Below are positions 18,441 to 29,689 of a stretch of DNA of 34,794 nucleotides, one piece after another. The notes beneath the pieces are model-generated. The model saw only the letters and a list, made by a program, of their open reading frames with translations. It was not told the origin of the DNA and ran no database searches. Origin of the DNA: Fragilaria crotonensis. Lineage: Eukaryota; Bacillariophyta; Fragilariophyceae; Fragilariales; Fragilariaceae. Position 1 is the first letter of the stretch, and each line of letters begins with the position of its first letter. Position numbers and translations under genes: made by a program. The stretch is from contig JAKSYS010000657.1 of the NCBI GenBank assembly GCA_022925895.1, positions 1 to 34,794 on the forward strand, read 5' to 3'.

Positions 18441-21361
18441 TTGAAGGGATAACAAGGATTTACGGATCAACCATATGACCAGGTCCACACACATATTGCC
18501 GACAACGTGGGTCTCTGTATCCACGTAGTGGCGGATAAATCAGAATGCTTTCGACTTTCGACCACATGCACGTTTATACACTCGACGGGCTGACCACGCC
18601 CCCGCCAATAGCAGAAGGGGTTGGAGTTTCGACGTGGGACGTTGGTGAAATGTTGGCGTAGCAATGCACTTCGCGAAGTTTGGTTGTCGTGCCACCGCTC
18701 TGGACGAACTCGGCGAAGTGGATTTTGTCTTCGCCGTTTCTCGCCTTGTTATTAGGATATCTAATATCTTACGTATGCATACCCGTTACTAGCTCCAATG
18801 CGGCGGTTCGAGTGCACACGGGTGTGGGAGATCTTGCACAGTTTTTGGAATACTCACCGTCGTACCTTATAGTAGTAATTTTACGTGTAACTGTTCGTTG
18901 TGCTCGATGATCTCGGAATAGAAAATTGTTGCTCTAACTCATTCCATCATGACTGACCATGGCATCCCCCATAGAACGGCAAGAACCGTATAACTTTGCC
19001 TTCCATCTTGGTGATGTATTGGCATTCTGCATACATGGCTTGTAGCCAAGCCAAGAAAATCAACGAGAGAGTTGTGAGCGCATTTTCCAAACGATGATGA
19101 TTCTCGACTTGTGACCCAACTGCTGCGGTCGACTTGTTGTCAAGAACTACCAGCATTAACCAGCACCAGAGGAACATTTGCGTGAATTGATTGATGAGGA
19201 ATGCCCGTAGCGTGTAGAAACAACGCTGGTGGGTAACAAGCTCGCCTGTAGTACATTGTGAGGCTAACGTAAATTACCGAGACAAACATCAAGGGATCCA
19301 ATGCTGCGACTTGTCATCAGATGATGCAAAACAAAAACCATGCAATTGTAGACTGGGACCAGGTTTGAAGCAGGCGCCTCCAATGCACAAGAACAAGATG
19401 CATCAGGCTGGCTTATTACCGAAAGGCACAGTGGTTGACTCACGAGGCGGAGGAGAATGGATACAGTTGTCAATGATGACAAGTCGTTCTCATCGCGATT
19501 CAAAATGAACAAGGCTGGAAAGAGTGGCGATGCATTTTCTCCCTTGATTGTCTCAAGCTTAAGCTTCCTTGAATTTGCTATCAGCCAGAAGGTTCCTTTG
19601 CCGTTATGTTTTGTGTCACTTTCAAGTGAGCAATGATTCGGGAAACATTATGGTTCTTTTCAGATGAAAGGCTGCGATCGATGAAGGCAGTCACCTACAG
19701 CCAAAACAATATTCATTGGTACAATCTTTATGCTATTGAGAAGCGAGAAGCCATGTTGATCTTGAGACGGATGGGGAGGTGTGCAAATCGGTTCCAGAGA
19801 GATAGCAACAGATCTTGTCCATTCGGATTGGCTGATGTGACGTCCAACAGCACGGAAACTTATGTACCGACAGTGGGGTGATTTTGTATGTCGGTATGAA
19901 TCTGGTTGAGGACTTGCCTTTAGACTTCCCAAGCTTTTGGCTTTTCAGATCCTGCGTATGAGCTGCACGTTGGTCACAAGATCATGTACAGGTTGTTAGC
20001 GACCCGAAACCATTTCCGAGTTCGACTGTGCTGTGAGCAGATTGACTTGTGGATGATTAGATAGTGATGCACAGAAGTAGAGATCTCTTCAAAGAAAATT
20101 GCGCTTGGTGTTGCATGAAGGGCTAGTAGTTCACTCCAGCGCAGCAAATATGTTGTCTCGTCCTGCACGATGCGACTTGATAGCTCCACTAGTCAACAGT
20201 AGGTGATGTGACGTAGTATCTGCCCTAAAACCTGGTTTGCACCACGCCTACAATTATTATTATGCAATCGATACAGAGTGAAGATGAACTTGTGTACAAT
20301 AAACTAGGTACTGTTGTAATGTGAACGATCTGGACTCCATTCCAAGAGGCTCGGAGTCGGAGGTGGCGACAGGAGCTATGATCGGCACGCAAGGTACTGA
20401 AAATAAATTTCCACAGCAGCTGTACATTTTGTACCAGCATCTACTTGACGTGGGGAAAAAAATTGTCAAAAAACCGTGTGCACTCGAACCGCCGCCTTGG
20501 AGGTCGTACATGTTACTCCAGTACACCTGTTACTTGTTTTTCAAGTACCACACTCCGAGTACACCGTTGGTTGGTTGTTGTCGTCATCACGTCGTCACCA
20601 TTCACCTCTCTCGGCTCTCGGCGCCGCATGCGAAGCTGATTTTGTACGACTAAAAATGATTATGTCTCGGTTCTTAAGTAGAATTGCTTGTATCATGGCA
20701 CCCAAAGAAAAGGTTTGTTGCCGTCGTCAAACTATTGCCCCATTGGCCTGGATGTCCGGCGATGCAGAAACTTAGCTTGTTTTGTTCATATTTGAAAACC
20801 GTCATTTGCGAGCCTTGATGTGCACCACCAGTTTTTATTCAATTTCGTCAACTCCACTGGAACACGTGCAGTACTTTTAGCCTGTAGGCGAATGCGTGGA
20901 ACTTGTCAGTGACTCCGCAGATGGCAGAAGTGATGTGGTGATGAGTTATGATTTATGATATACGGATATGCTTATATGAAGCATTCCCTGAAATTGCATT
21001 TGGTGTGACACGTGCGACATATGACGCATGCCATTTGTAGATTCGCATCCCTGATCCCTGCTGTTTCGAAACATCTTTTGTATGGAATAGAGGGCAAATA
21101 TGCGTTTTTCTCCATAATTTGTTGGGCCGGAAAACTGCAGTTTGGTCGTTTTGTCACATTGTCTCACACCACACAGAAGACGACTCCGGCGAAGTCGCAC
21201 GGCGTCTGTCCGAATTCCGATTGTTCAATTCTGTTCGATTTTGATCGTCGCGCGCTCCCGTAAAGAAAGCAGCTTGAGCCAATTTCAATTTTGGACAGCC
21301 TCACAATCTCTTGTTGCTGACCCGAACAGTCAAGTCGAAAGTGCACACACAAAAAATCAAG
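18441..21361. other. 2.9 kb with no recognised gene
   Basis: Several minus-strand open stretches of 60 to 90 codons (about 18947-19177, 19264-19512, 19660-19932, 19974-20189) lie in a row and look mildly protein-like, but none has a recognised motif. Most lack an ATG, and I could not join them with consistent introns. They may be remnants or exons of an unrecognised gene. GTAC words recur near 20500-20560. The final 100 bases before 21362 are the probable 5' untranslated region of the next gene. Confidence 0.35.
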
Positions 21362-22390
21362 ATGGCGAACGACCAGCTGGTACCGGTAGACAATGGCCAT
21401 ATCCGCAGCACGGCTCAAATGGGCAGCATTTTTACGATTGACTTGAGTCTCACCCCTGAGAATGGATATGTTCCACTTCCAATGTTTGATACATCTGGCA
21501 CCATCACATTCGTGTTGGGATGGGGGAACTATTTACCTGGATTGCATACTCTCGTGGAGGGAATGGTGGAGGGAGAATCAGTTAAAGGCGTATCAATCGA
21601 TGCGGGTTGGGGCAAACGACGAGATGAACTGATTGTCACGGTTCCAAAGTCACGCCTCAAGTCCATCAAGGATCTCTCCATACTAAAGCCAGGATGCCAT
21701 TTGCACCTGGAGGGAGACGTTCAAGTCTTGGTCACACATGTCACCGAAGATACTATTACAGTGGATGCGAATCCACCACTGGCGGGAGCGAGCTTTAGAT
21801 GCGATTTAAAGATCCTGGAGGTGGAATCTTTGCCTCCCAACACCCTGCTGCAAACGAATCTCATGCCCGAATCTGACCCCTCCAGTCGATTCCAAGTGGC
21901 GACCTTTGGCCTTGGCTGTTTCTGGGGCGCTCAGTTGGCCTTCACTCGTGTCCCTGGAGTGGCAGGAACCAAGGTGGGGTACACACAAGGGATCCAACCG
22001 AATCCCACGTACGAACAAGTATGTAATGGCAAGACACGACATCGTGAAGCTGTCACAGTCATTTACAATCCCAACGAAGTCACGTATGAAGAACTGATAC
22101 AGGTCGCGTTGGGTCGGTTAGATCAAACAACGGATGTCCTCAAGCTTCATGAGTTGTTTGCCACAGACGGTGACGATGAGTCCGATCAGTACCGCCATGG
22201 TTTCTATTATCACACTGATGAGCAGAAACGCCTGGCGGAGGAAATCATTGCAGCGGATAGTCGCTTCCGTATTGAACTGCTGCCGGCCTCGCGCTTTTAT
22301 GAAGCGGAAGAGTATCACCAGCATTATTTGCTCAAAGGTGGGCAGAGTTCTCGCAAGGGAGCAAAGGAAACTATTCGGTGTTTTGGATGA
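21362..22390 (+). CDS. SlyD-like FKBP domain fused to peptide-methionine (S)-S-oxide reductase MsrA
   Basis: The 342-residue, single-exon protein starts at the first in-frame ATG (21362); the frame is open further upstream without one. Residues about 20-156 are a SlyD-type FKBP proline isomerase/chaperone domain: strand GSIFTIDLSLTPENG, the LPGLHTLVEGMVEGE helix, VPKSRL, and TVDANPPLAGASFRCDLKILEVE (split here only in description) matching the 'vDgNHPLAGk.L.f.veV' signature. Residues about 177-342 are MsrA: catalytic Cys186 in GLGCFWGA, GYTQG, HREAV (Glu229), QYRHGFYYH (Tyr277 with Asp272), AEEYHQHYLLKGG, and a plant-like end IRCFG with Cys340. MsrA reduces S-epimers of methionine sulfoxide using thioredoxin. 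The usual first C-terminal Cys (KGC) is Ala here. No signal peptide is seen, so a cytosolic location is inferred. It converges with the centrin-like gene. Confidence 0.88.
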   Translation: MANDQLVPVDNGHIRSTAQMGSIFTIDLSLTPENGYVPLPMFDTSGTITFVLGWGNYLPGLHTLVEGMVEGESVKGVSIDAGWGKRRDELIVTVPKSRLKSIKDLSILKPGCHLHLEGDVQVLVTHVTEDTITVDANPPLAGASFRCDLKILEVESLPPNTLLQTNLMPESDPSSRFQVATFGLGCFWGAQLAFTRVPGVAGTKVGYTQGIQPNPTYEQVCNGKTRHREAVTVIYNPNEVTYEELIQVALGRLDQTTDVLKLHELFATDGDDESDQYRHGFYYHTDEQKRLAEEIIAADSRFRIELLPASRFYEAEEYHQHYLLKGGQSSRKGAKETIRCFG

Positions 22391-22775
22391 GGAGATTCAC
22401 TTTCCTCATATATATCATATTTGCGCTGATAAGTATTCGCTAATGAAAACCTTTATGCAACGATAGAATAACTCTGAGAATTCGTAGTTCCAAGCCGTGA
22501 AGCGTTTGATAAAGTCATGATCCGTCACAACATTGCAGTAGCAGGACTACACATGGTCCTGATCGCAAAAATTGTTTTGTGTTTATGGCATCGTCAACTT
22601 CCATGATGGAGCAAAGGCATTTGAAATGCTGAATTCGGTGCATAGGACTCGCTGTTGTGCAGCAACTTGCCTGGAGGGATAACTGGCATTCCTAGTAGTG
22701 ATGGCCCGCAAGGATGGTTTGCACACGGCAAACGCTGTACTGGTCACGGCAACGTCTGATAAGGTGGCCGCAATG
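22391..22775. other. Short convergent intergenic region
   Basis: This is 385 bp between the 3' ends of the FKBP-MsrA gene and the centrin-like gene. It should hold both 3' untranslated regions. No gene or clear terminator is recognised. Confidence 0.5.
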
Positions 22776-23369
22776 TCAAAGATTGAGCTTACGCACGATC
22801 CGAAAGAAGCCCTTTTGATCAATGAGACCCTCACCAGAAGGATCAGCCTCGTGCACCATTTCTTCCAATTCGTCGGCGGTGAAGGTTTCTCCTAATTCGC
22901 TTGCCACACGGGCCACATCGTCAAGACAAACCAAACCCTTCCCGTCCTTGTCAAAGAGTGCAAAGGCTGCCTCGGCTTTTGCATTTTGTCGTAATTTGGA
23001 GGCCGTAAACCTAGAAAAGGTGCTCCAAGTCAAATTATCGTCATCGTCACAAACATGTCGAATTTCTTCCTTTCGATCTCAATTTCAAAAGTCTCGCGCA
23101 GAGCAATTTTCGCGCGTTTGACCGAAATCTTCCCATCCTCGTCATTATTGGCATACGTATCGAAAGCCTCCTTAATGCTCTCTTGTTGTCCATCTGGTAC
23201 AGATGATAGCGGCGGCGCGGCGATTGCGCTCTTGGACTTGCGTTTTCTGGGACCCTATGGATGCAAATTTTCGAGCCAAATACTCTGTTAGTACGTACAG
23301 CCAATGCGCCTCGTCACGCCACAAGTTTCACGAGCGTGTCAAAAAGTACCATGCGCATGAGCTTACCAT
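22776..23369 (-). CDS. Centrin-like EF-hand protein, intron directly after ATG, one -1 frameshift
   Basis: The proposed model is an exon holding only the ATG (23369-23367), a 112-nt intron (GTAAGC...CCATAG, 23366-23255), and a second exon from 23254 to 22776. The N-terminal tail is basic and disordered (GPRKRKSKS), as in centrins. EF-hand 1 reads EAFDTYANNDEDGKISVKRA. EF-hand 2 (DDDDNLTWSTF) is reached only after a shift of one base near 23050. EF-hand 3 is ALFDKDGKGLVCLDDV and EF-hand 4 is EADPSGEGLIDQKGFF. The end IVRKLNL is typical of centrin/CDC31. Total length is near 165 residues, normal for the family. Centrins are Ca2+-binding proteins of centrioles, basal bodies and related sites. 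The ATG-only exon is inferred: no ATG exists in the second exon's frame upstream of EF-hand 1, and the splice sites fit. Confidence 0.7.
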
Positions 23370-25472
23370 TGCAATCGGCACACAGCAGACAATAATGAAG
23401 AGAAATCTAATGAAGAAGCCTGTTGACTTGTGATAGCACAGGGAAGACCGACGACGACGATGTAGGGCGTAGAGAGTATTCCTTAAGTACTATAGTACCT
23501 AGAATTCCGTGCTACTGTACAGTAATTGCAATTGCAAGTTCCATGTCATCAAGTAGTAGTACTACTAGAGTAGAACCAGTAGAGTTTACAGCTGTTACTC
23601 CCAGGAAGGTCCGGCCATGCACCTCTGCTTGGTATTAATTGCATGTAGAAGCTACGAGTAGAAACGTCATTTTACCGGACCTCCCAGTACAAGTACCTGG
23701 TACAGTACTGATGTACTCGCGTACCTTCAACGACTGTGGGCGCCTTCACCTCTGCGGCCACTGCCACTTAGTTGAGCGGTTTAGCTGTCGCTCTTTCAAA
23801 AATCGTGTGTACGCTACTACTAGCCAGAGTAGTATTATGAAGTACTCCAGTAAAAGAACATGAAACAATAGTCCGTAACGCTACTGTGGATGCGCAATAA
23901 TGGTCAATTGCCGTGAGGAAATCACTTTTTAGCCAGGATGTTGCCCCAAGCCACTCGGAACTGACCCTGATGCAGGCGTTATGAGAGAAGGCATTGCCGA
24001 AGCCCTCAATGATGTCATGCACATGCTCATGTGCTCATTGGCCTTGTCATTGTAGTCGTTGACGTGATGGCCTGGAATGAGAGACTCTTCACATCTCATT
24101 TTTCTTGACCTTGACTCCTGACTCTCCCCTAATTAATGCGAGCCGTCCCATGCATATTTCTGGCCATCCAATACAATAACCGTTGTATACGCCCCACACG
24201 TATCTTCCTGGAGGTCCCGGAATATTTGCTTTCGGACTAGTTTTTCTTTCATGTTTAAGGACTTCTTTCAAAACCGTTTCTTTTTTTCTACTTGCCATGA
24301 GGTGATAACCTTGGACATCAACCGAAATTGAAAACGTGACGAGCAAAACAAGTCCATCGATTCATATGCAAGTTCTATACACATTCATAGAAACCCTGGA
24401 AGAAAAACAAGTAAAAGGAAGAAAGGAAAAATCTGAAGAAAAAGAAAGAAAGAATTCCGTGAAGAAAAAGGAGAAAGGAAGAAAAGAGAGAAGCTCTACT
24501 GCTCATTTCATGGTCCAAAAGGTTTTAAAGCACTGTATACCTGCAATTTAATGTGAATTTTATGTACGACACGTATTTATGTGATCGAGTTCGTATCAAC
24601 GAAACTAAGTTTCTACGACTTGCAACGGAGTAAGCGAAAGGAAGCAAAAGGAAGAAAATAGAAGAAGCTGTTTAGAAAAAGGAGAAAAGGGAGAAACTAG
24701 AAGAAAATTGAAGAAGCTTCAATTTGCTTAAGTAGAAGAAAGAAATTAGGAGAAAGAAATCTGCGGACTTTCTTCTTCTATAATAAAATCCGTCAAATCA
24801 GAAAGTGATAATTGTCCATTGTACTTGAGTACCTACGAATACCAACAGGGTGTCCAACCAATTCGATCAGTCTATTTTGTCCGTTTGGCGTGGCAATCTG
24901 ATACACAAAAAGTCCTGTAGAAGAAATACTAGGATAGAAGCAGAAATTCCTGAACCTCCTGTAAATGGCTGATGGCAAAAGTAGTCCTGGGTCTTGGCAA
25001 GCAAATACTCCCAGTCGCCTACCGATTACTGTAACTAGTATATGTACCATGCTTTCTGCTACCGAGGTGCTATGTGCCATGTCTCAGAGTTTCCAGTTTA
25101 AAGCGGCGAAGAGCCTTTTATTTGCTACATATGTACACATGATCATAGGTAGGTTATATATGTGTTCACTTTAAATAATATACAAACGCATGATGATCAG
25201 AATGAAAACATTTTTATAATATTCAAAAGGCACGAATACGTTCAATTCATCCAACGGAGCAGTTAAGTTTTCTCGAAACACTGTACTCAGCATATAGGGT
25301 ACGAATGGGTAGAGTGAAGTCAAGAAGACGCATCAAAACTTGACCGACGTCCAGAATTACGACTGATTCGTGCGAATAGCATAGAGAGGGCTTTGCAGCC
25401 CATTCGTGTTGCTAATATACCTGATCGATATGAAGCCGATGTCAGCTTGATGATTAGTAAAGAAAAGGAAGA
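23370..25472. other. 2.1 kb intergenic: GTAC-rich, then polypurine, no supported gene
   Basis: AGTACT/GTACTG words are dense at about 23480-23720. A and G dominate one strand at about 24390-24495 and 24625-24775. Minus-strand frames at 24089-24298 (69 codons from an ATG) and 24793-25080 (95 codons from an ATG) are open, but I recognise nothing in them and do not call them genes. Confidence 0.45.
24390..24775 (+). repeat. Polypurine (GAA/GGAAA) low-complexity tracts
   Basis: Two stretches (about 24390-24495 and 24625-24775) are made almost wholly of A and G on the plus strand, with irregular GAAAGGAAG-type words, separated by about 130 bp of mixed sequence. Confidence 0.75.
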
Positions 25473-27712
25473 ATGAACCACCTTCTTCTGAGTGTCCTGG
25501 TGCTGGCATCAACGAACTCTATTAAAGGGAGATCAAAGCGGCAAGGGGTTTCGGTCGTTCAAGGTACCCTGATTCGGCAATTAGACGATCCGAATGGCGC
25601 ATCCACTGCGTCGATCCCTATCCCACAGTCAGATCAGGAAAACGTGATGGTGAGACCGCCTAATCTGGCGCAGGATGAAACGGATGACCCTACCACAGTC
25701 GACCCACTGGATAGCAATGGATCTGGCAACACAATCTCTGAACCGACAGTGGCTTCACCGATAAGTACAATCTCAGAACCGACTGTGGCCTTAACTTTAG
25801 CTCCATCGATGCTGAATACAGCAGGCAATGCACCTGTCAGTACTATATCAGAACCAACAATGGCTCCTCCGGTGTTCGAGACAGGAACCAATAGACCTGT
25901 CAACTCTATCTCAGATTCGCCTATTGCGCCGACGACCTTTCCATCGATGCCCGAGACAGGAGACAATGCCCCGGTCAGCTTATTATCAAAACAGCCTATT
26001 GCTCCGGCAATGGTTCCATCCACAGTCTTCTCCCCAGCGATCACTCCTTGGCCTTCAAGCGAGGGGCCTTGGTCGCCTGCACCAACACCTACAGAATATC
26101 AACTGATATCGCATTTGCCGTCCAATATCCCTTCAGACTTACCTTCTAGATTTTTGTCACCGTCGCCAACGAGACAGCAGACAACGCTTGCTACGATGTA
26201 TCCGACGGACTTGCCATCATCTTCATCCCCAGATTCGCCTACGTGGGAGCCGACGCCTTATCCCACACAAGGCTCACGACCATCGCCTACGATGGACCCG
26301 ACGGACTTGCCATCATCGTTATCCACAGATTTGCCTACGTGGGAGCCTACGCCGTATGTCACGCAAGGTTCATGGCCTTCGCCTACGATAGACCCGACGG
26401 ACTTGTCATCACCTTCATCCACCGACGTTCCTACGTGGGAGCCTACGCCGTATGTCACGCAAGGCTCATGGCCTTCGCCCTCGAAGGACCCGACACGAGA
26501 ACCCTCGCGTATAACAACTGACACTCCTAGCAGCATGTCATCCGGCAACATGTCATCTGTGTTTCCCTCGGCATCGGCTCTGCCAACTAGTTCTGCCTTT
26601 GTTACTATACGCATCGATGAAAATGGAAATCCAATCGGTGATGGTGATGGAGGCAATTCAACAGATCAAAATGGCGGATTAAATGGAGGCGAAGTAGCAC
26701 TCTTATCTGAATGTGCCGGTCAACCTGCAAACGAAACTGGAGCGTCCACTAACGTGCTCGAGTTTCAATATGTTATGATTCTGAAACCGGCTATCAGCGC
26801 AGATTCAGTGGTTATGGAAATTGAGCCTATTCTACATAGGCAGATTGGAGTGGAATTCCTAACCTGCGACATGCAAGAACAGCGCAAATTGCAACAAGCC
26901 ACGAATGATACGCCATTCACAGTCATGGATCTCAGTTCGCTACCTATGGACAAGGTTGCAGGCTTTGCCTGCGCCGATGATGACTTACAATCATCCGACG
27001 ATGGATTCAACTGCTTTGTTGTGGATGCGGGTTTCACGTCAAAGATGTTGTTTTCGGCATCTCCCGGGGAGGTATTGAAAACCATTGCTAGTTTCCTGAC
27101 AGAACTCATGGCATCGGAACGATGGCGCGACGCAAATCAGAATATTCAGCGGCTTGCATTCCGTGGTTTTCGAGATGATATGGTGACCGTTGCGCCGACT
27201 CCGTCGCCCGACGATGAGAATGACCCGAACGGAGCTGTAAGCATGACCTCTCCAGCGGATGTAGGGCTATTGTGGGAGGCACGTTGGCTGTGGTCGTTGC
27301 TGCGTTGGCTGCCTTGTTGGTCTTGTTCTTCGCTGCCAAACGACGGCAGAAAGGGCAACTGTATAACAAACCGATGGACGAAGGCTTTCTCGATGAAGGT
27401 TCGGGTCCAACTCTCCCAGTCGATGGTGTTCCGTCGTTTATTGTGATTCAGGATGACGAGAGCAAGGACAGCAGCGGCTATGGTGCGACAGCAAATGTTG
27501 TTGCATCCTACCACGAGAGCATGGCAGCATGGGGTCATGATAGCAGAACCTGCAAATCAACGACATGTGCCGAGTGCCAAGCGGATAAATTGCTGGTACC
27601 AACCTTTGTACCGGCGGACGTTATGAAGGCTCAAATCAAACGAGATTTGGCTCCGCTTCGGCCGCCGCGGCCCAGGCCCGGCTTTATACCCAAGGACACT
27701 GTAGAATTGTAG
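25473..27712 (+). CDS. Mucin-like single-pass surface protein with Pro/Thr/Ser repeats, -1 frameshift before the membrane span
   Basis: From the ATG at 25473 a signal peptide (about 1-19) leads into a long disordered region. ISEPTVAP-type repeats lie at about 89-190, and three 32-residue repeats containing TWEPTPY at about 257-352. An ectodomain of about 200 residues follows (about 370-580), with paired Cys and the pattern VSVEFxYxL..E..L.CxxxxxRxL seen in diatom surface proteins. The membrane span GGTLAVVVAALAALLVLFF and a 130-residue tail lie in another frame. The switch needs one extra base near 27264, at a GGG run (GTAGGGCTATT). With that base the protein would be 746 residues. The tail has a CxxxxCxxC pair (CKSTTCAEC). 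It is probably an extracellular matrix or adhesion protein. The alternative is a genuine truncation ending at 27446 without an anchor. Confidence 0.7.
26241..26528 (+). repeat. 96-bp in-frame tandem repeat, three units
   Basis: ACGTGGGAGCC landmarks at 26241, 26337 and 26433 are exactly 96 bp apart (32 codons), so copy number can change without breaking the frame. A partial unit precedes the first. Confidence 0.9.
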
Positions 27713-27815
27713 GTATCCATGATTGTGTTCCCAGTCGTTTCTGTGCCATTAATGTGTTGTTCTACAACACGAAGTGAATTTCGGCGTGACGAAGTAGTGT
27801 ACGTTCATGTGCTAA

Positions 27816-29399
27816 TTATAGTTGCTTGATGATCTCTATTTCATGTTTGACCAGTTCCAAAAAGAAGTTCAAATCTTGCGGCTCGTCAATGGTTTCAATG
27901 GGCAACCAATGCACTCGCAAGTGAGATGCATGATTGAGAACATCCCAATCCAGGAATGCAGGCTTGCCTGTCTCTTTGTCTCGCTTCAGCCCACCCGTTG
28001 CTTCGTAGTACAAAATGAGGGTCGCACCGCGAGGTAAAAATGTGGCTGTCATGGCGCCACCACCAACCACCGTCACAAAAATGGCGGCCTGACTGGCCAT
28101 CTCAGCTTGTGAATAGAGAGACAATTTACTCATCTCTGACCCAGAAATCGTGATGTTGTGGGATTTTTGTATAGAACGTTTCAATAGCTTCACCTGTTTC
28201 CCAAATCCTTTCAGTCGACCTTTTGTGCTGGACGAATATCGTGAAAAACAGATGTTGTAAGGCGGACCCAGAGTTGTGGGAGAAGAAACGCCCAAATTGC
28301 GCAGCATGAAGGATTGGAACTCATAGAATGCGTGACCACGTCCTGTGTTGACGGTTGATTCCCAATCTTCTTCGTCCCATCCATGAAATTTCAGACCGTG
28401 ATCTGTCAACATACCCAAACCAGCTGCGCCATGAGGAGCACAGACATAGTTACTCTTGAGCGCACCAACCGTCAAGTTAAAATCATGGTTCGTAGAGTTG
28501 ATTGTCGATATTTGATCGAGCCCCATTGCGGGGAGGAATTTTTGAAATAGATGATTGCACGTGACTGTCTTCTTTGGATTCCAGTCGCAGGATCCCCACA
28601 CTTTACGTTCAATTTTAGTCAGTAGGAGATTGTTATGTAGAAGATCAAACATTTGCAAAAGTTTAAAAATGGCGAAAAAATCATCCCACATCAAATGTCC
28701 CGCGTTGTATCCAGCCAAGGAGTGAAACGGCACCCAAGTGGTATCCGCGGGAAGTTCGTAGTAACCTCCAGGCGGTTGGTCCATTTCGATACGAGGAAAC
28801 CATTCTAGTTTGGCGAGATCTGTTGGCCTCCATTTCCGATTAATCCCACCGAGCGATACGCTCAGTGCTTTGGTTGTCGAAATGTGTGTCCGATTGTTGT
28901 CTCGTGCAAGCTGTTCGAATTTCTGGTCATCTTGTGATTGGAACAGTACATAGGTACGATTGGACAAGTCAAAACAGAGGTTGCGAAACTTGCAGGAGCG
29001 ATAATACCAGGCGTCATCTCGAAAGTTTTCGCCAACGCAAGAGTATGTGGAATGCAGGTATCTTTCGTTATGGGAGATCGGGATATTGTTGAATGTGCCT
29101 TCGGCAGGCAGACGAGACTTGGTCGGAAACCCTGCTTTTCCATCAATTCCAGAATTTGTTTGCCTGATAAACATGTCACTTTTCACATCACTGGTGTTGT
29201 GAAAGGAATTGAGAAAGACAATCAGTCCTCCAGTCGCACTCAGGGCCACTGTCAACACGGAGAACAGAGGAGGCCACCGACGATGTCGTTTTCTTGCCTG
29301 TCAGCAATTGTTAGTGTATTGCTAAAATTCAAAGTGCAGAATGAATGTATCAGACTCAGTCTAAGCTTCACGTACCATTCTATGCGTGGTTGTTGTCAT
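27816..29399 (-). CDS. GT61-like (DUF563) Golgi glycosyltransferase, two exons
   Basis: The model is exon 1 at 29399-29376 (ATG, eight codons), a 78-nt intron (GTACGT...TGACAG, 29375-29298) and exon 2 at 29297-27816, giving 501 residues. The upstream ATG exon is inferred because exon 2 has no ATG before the membrane span and the splice keeps the frame. A basic tail (ARKRHRRW) precedes a membrane span (about 17-39), so it is a type II protein. The luminal domain has several NxT sites, a CAPHGAAGLGML segment, and near the C-terminus VTVVGGGAMTATFLPRGATL (416-435). That last motif resembles the GT61 signature 'HGAGLTNLLFLPPGTVVIE', although its usual His-Gly is Gly-Gly here. GT61 enzymes transfer xylose, GlcNAc or arabinose; donor and acceptor are not predictable. 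It converges on the mucin-like gene, 103 bp away. Confidence 0.7.
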
Positions 29400-29643
29400 C
29401 TCTATTTCGCAGTTCGTAATCGGTCATCGATGTCATCAACACATGCTGCGGATGAGTTGATTCTCTCCCCCCGCCCCCCGCCTACATATTCCCTTCGGAA
29501 AAAATATTTGAAAAACTTGCTTTCTCCGGTCGCTCCAACCGCGTACTACAAGTACTAAGTACTCGTACCTGGTGCCTGGTGTCTGGTGTACCACCGCGGT
29601 GTCTTGCATTCACCCATAATTCAAAAAATGAGTATGTAGTATG

Positions 29644-29665
29644 TACCAGAGTCCTGCACTGGGTA
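29644..29665 (+). repeat. Terminal inverted repeat, left
   Basis: 22 nt, exact reverse complement of 34773-34794. It is itself partly self-complementary (TACC.AG against CTGGGTA). Confidence 0.75.
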
Positions 29666-29689
29666 TGACGCCTGTGCCCATGGGTACCC

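Noticed and set aside
24089-24298. 69-codon minus-strand frame from an ATG
   Set aside because: Lys-rich and short, next to polypurine sequence, with no recognisable domain.
24793-25080. 95-codon minus-strand frame from an ATG
   Set aside because: Somewhat protein-like but without any motif, neighbour or splice evidence; could be chance.
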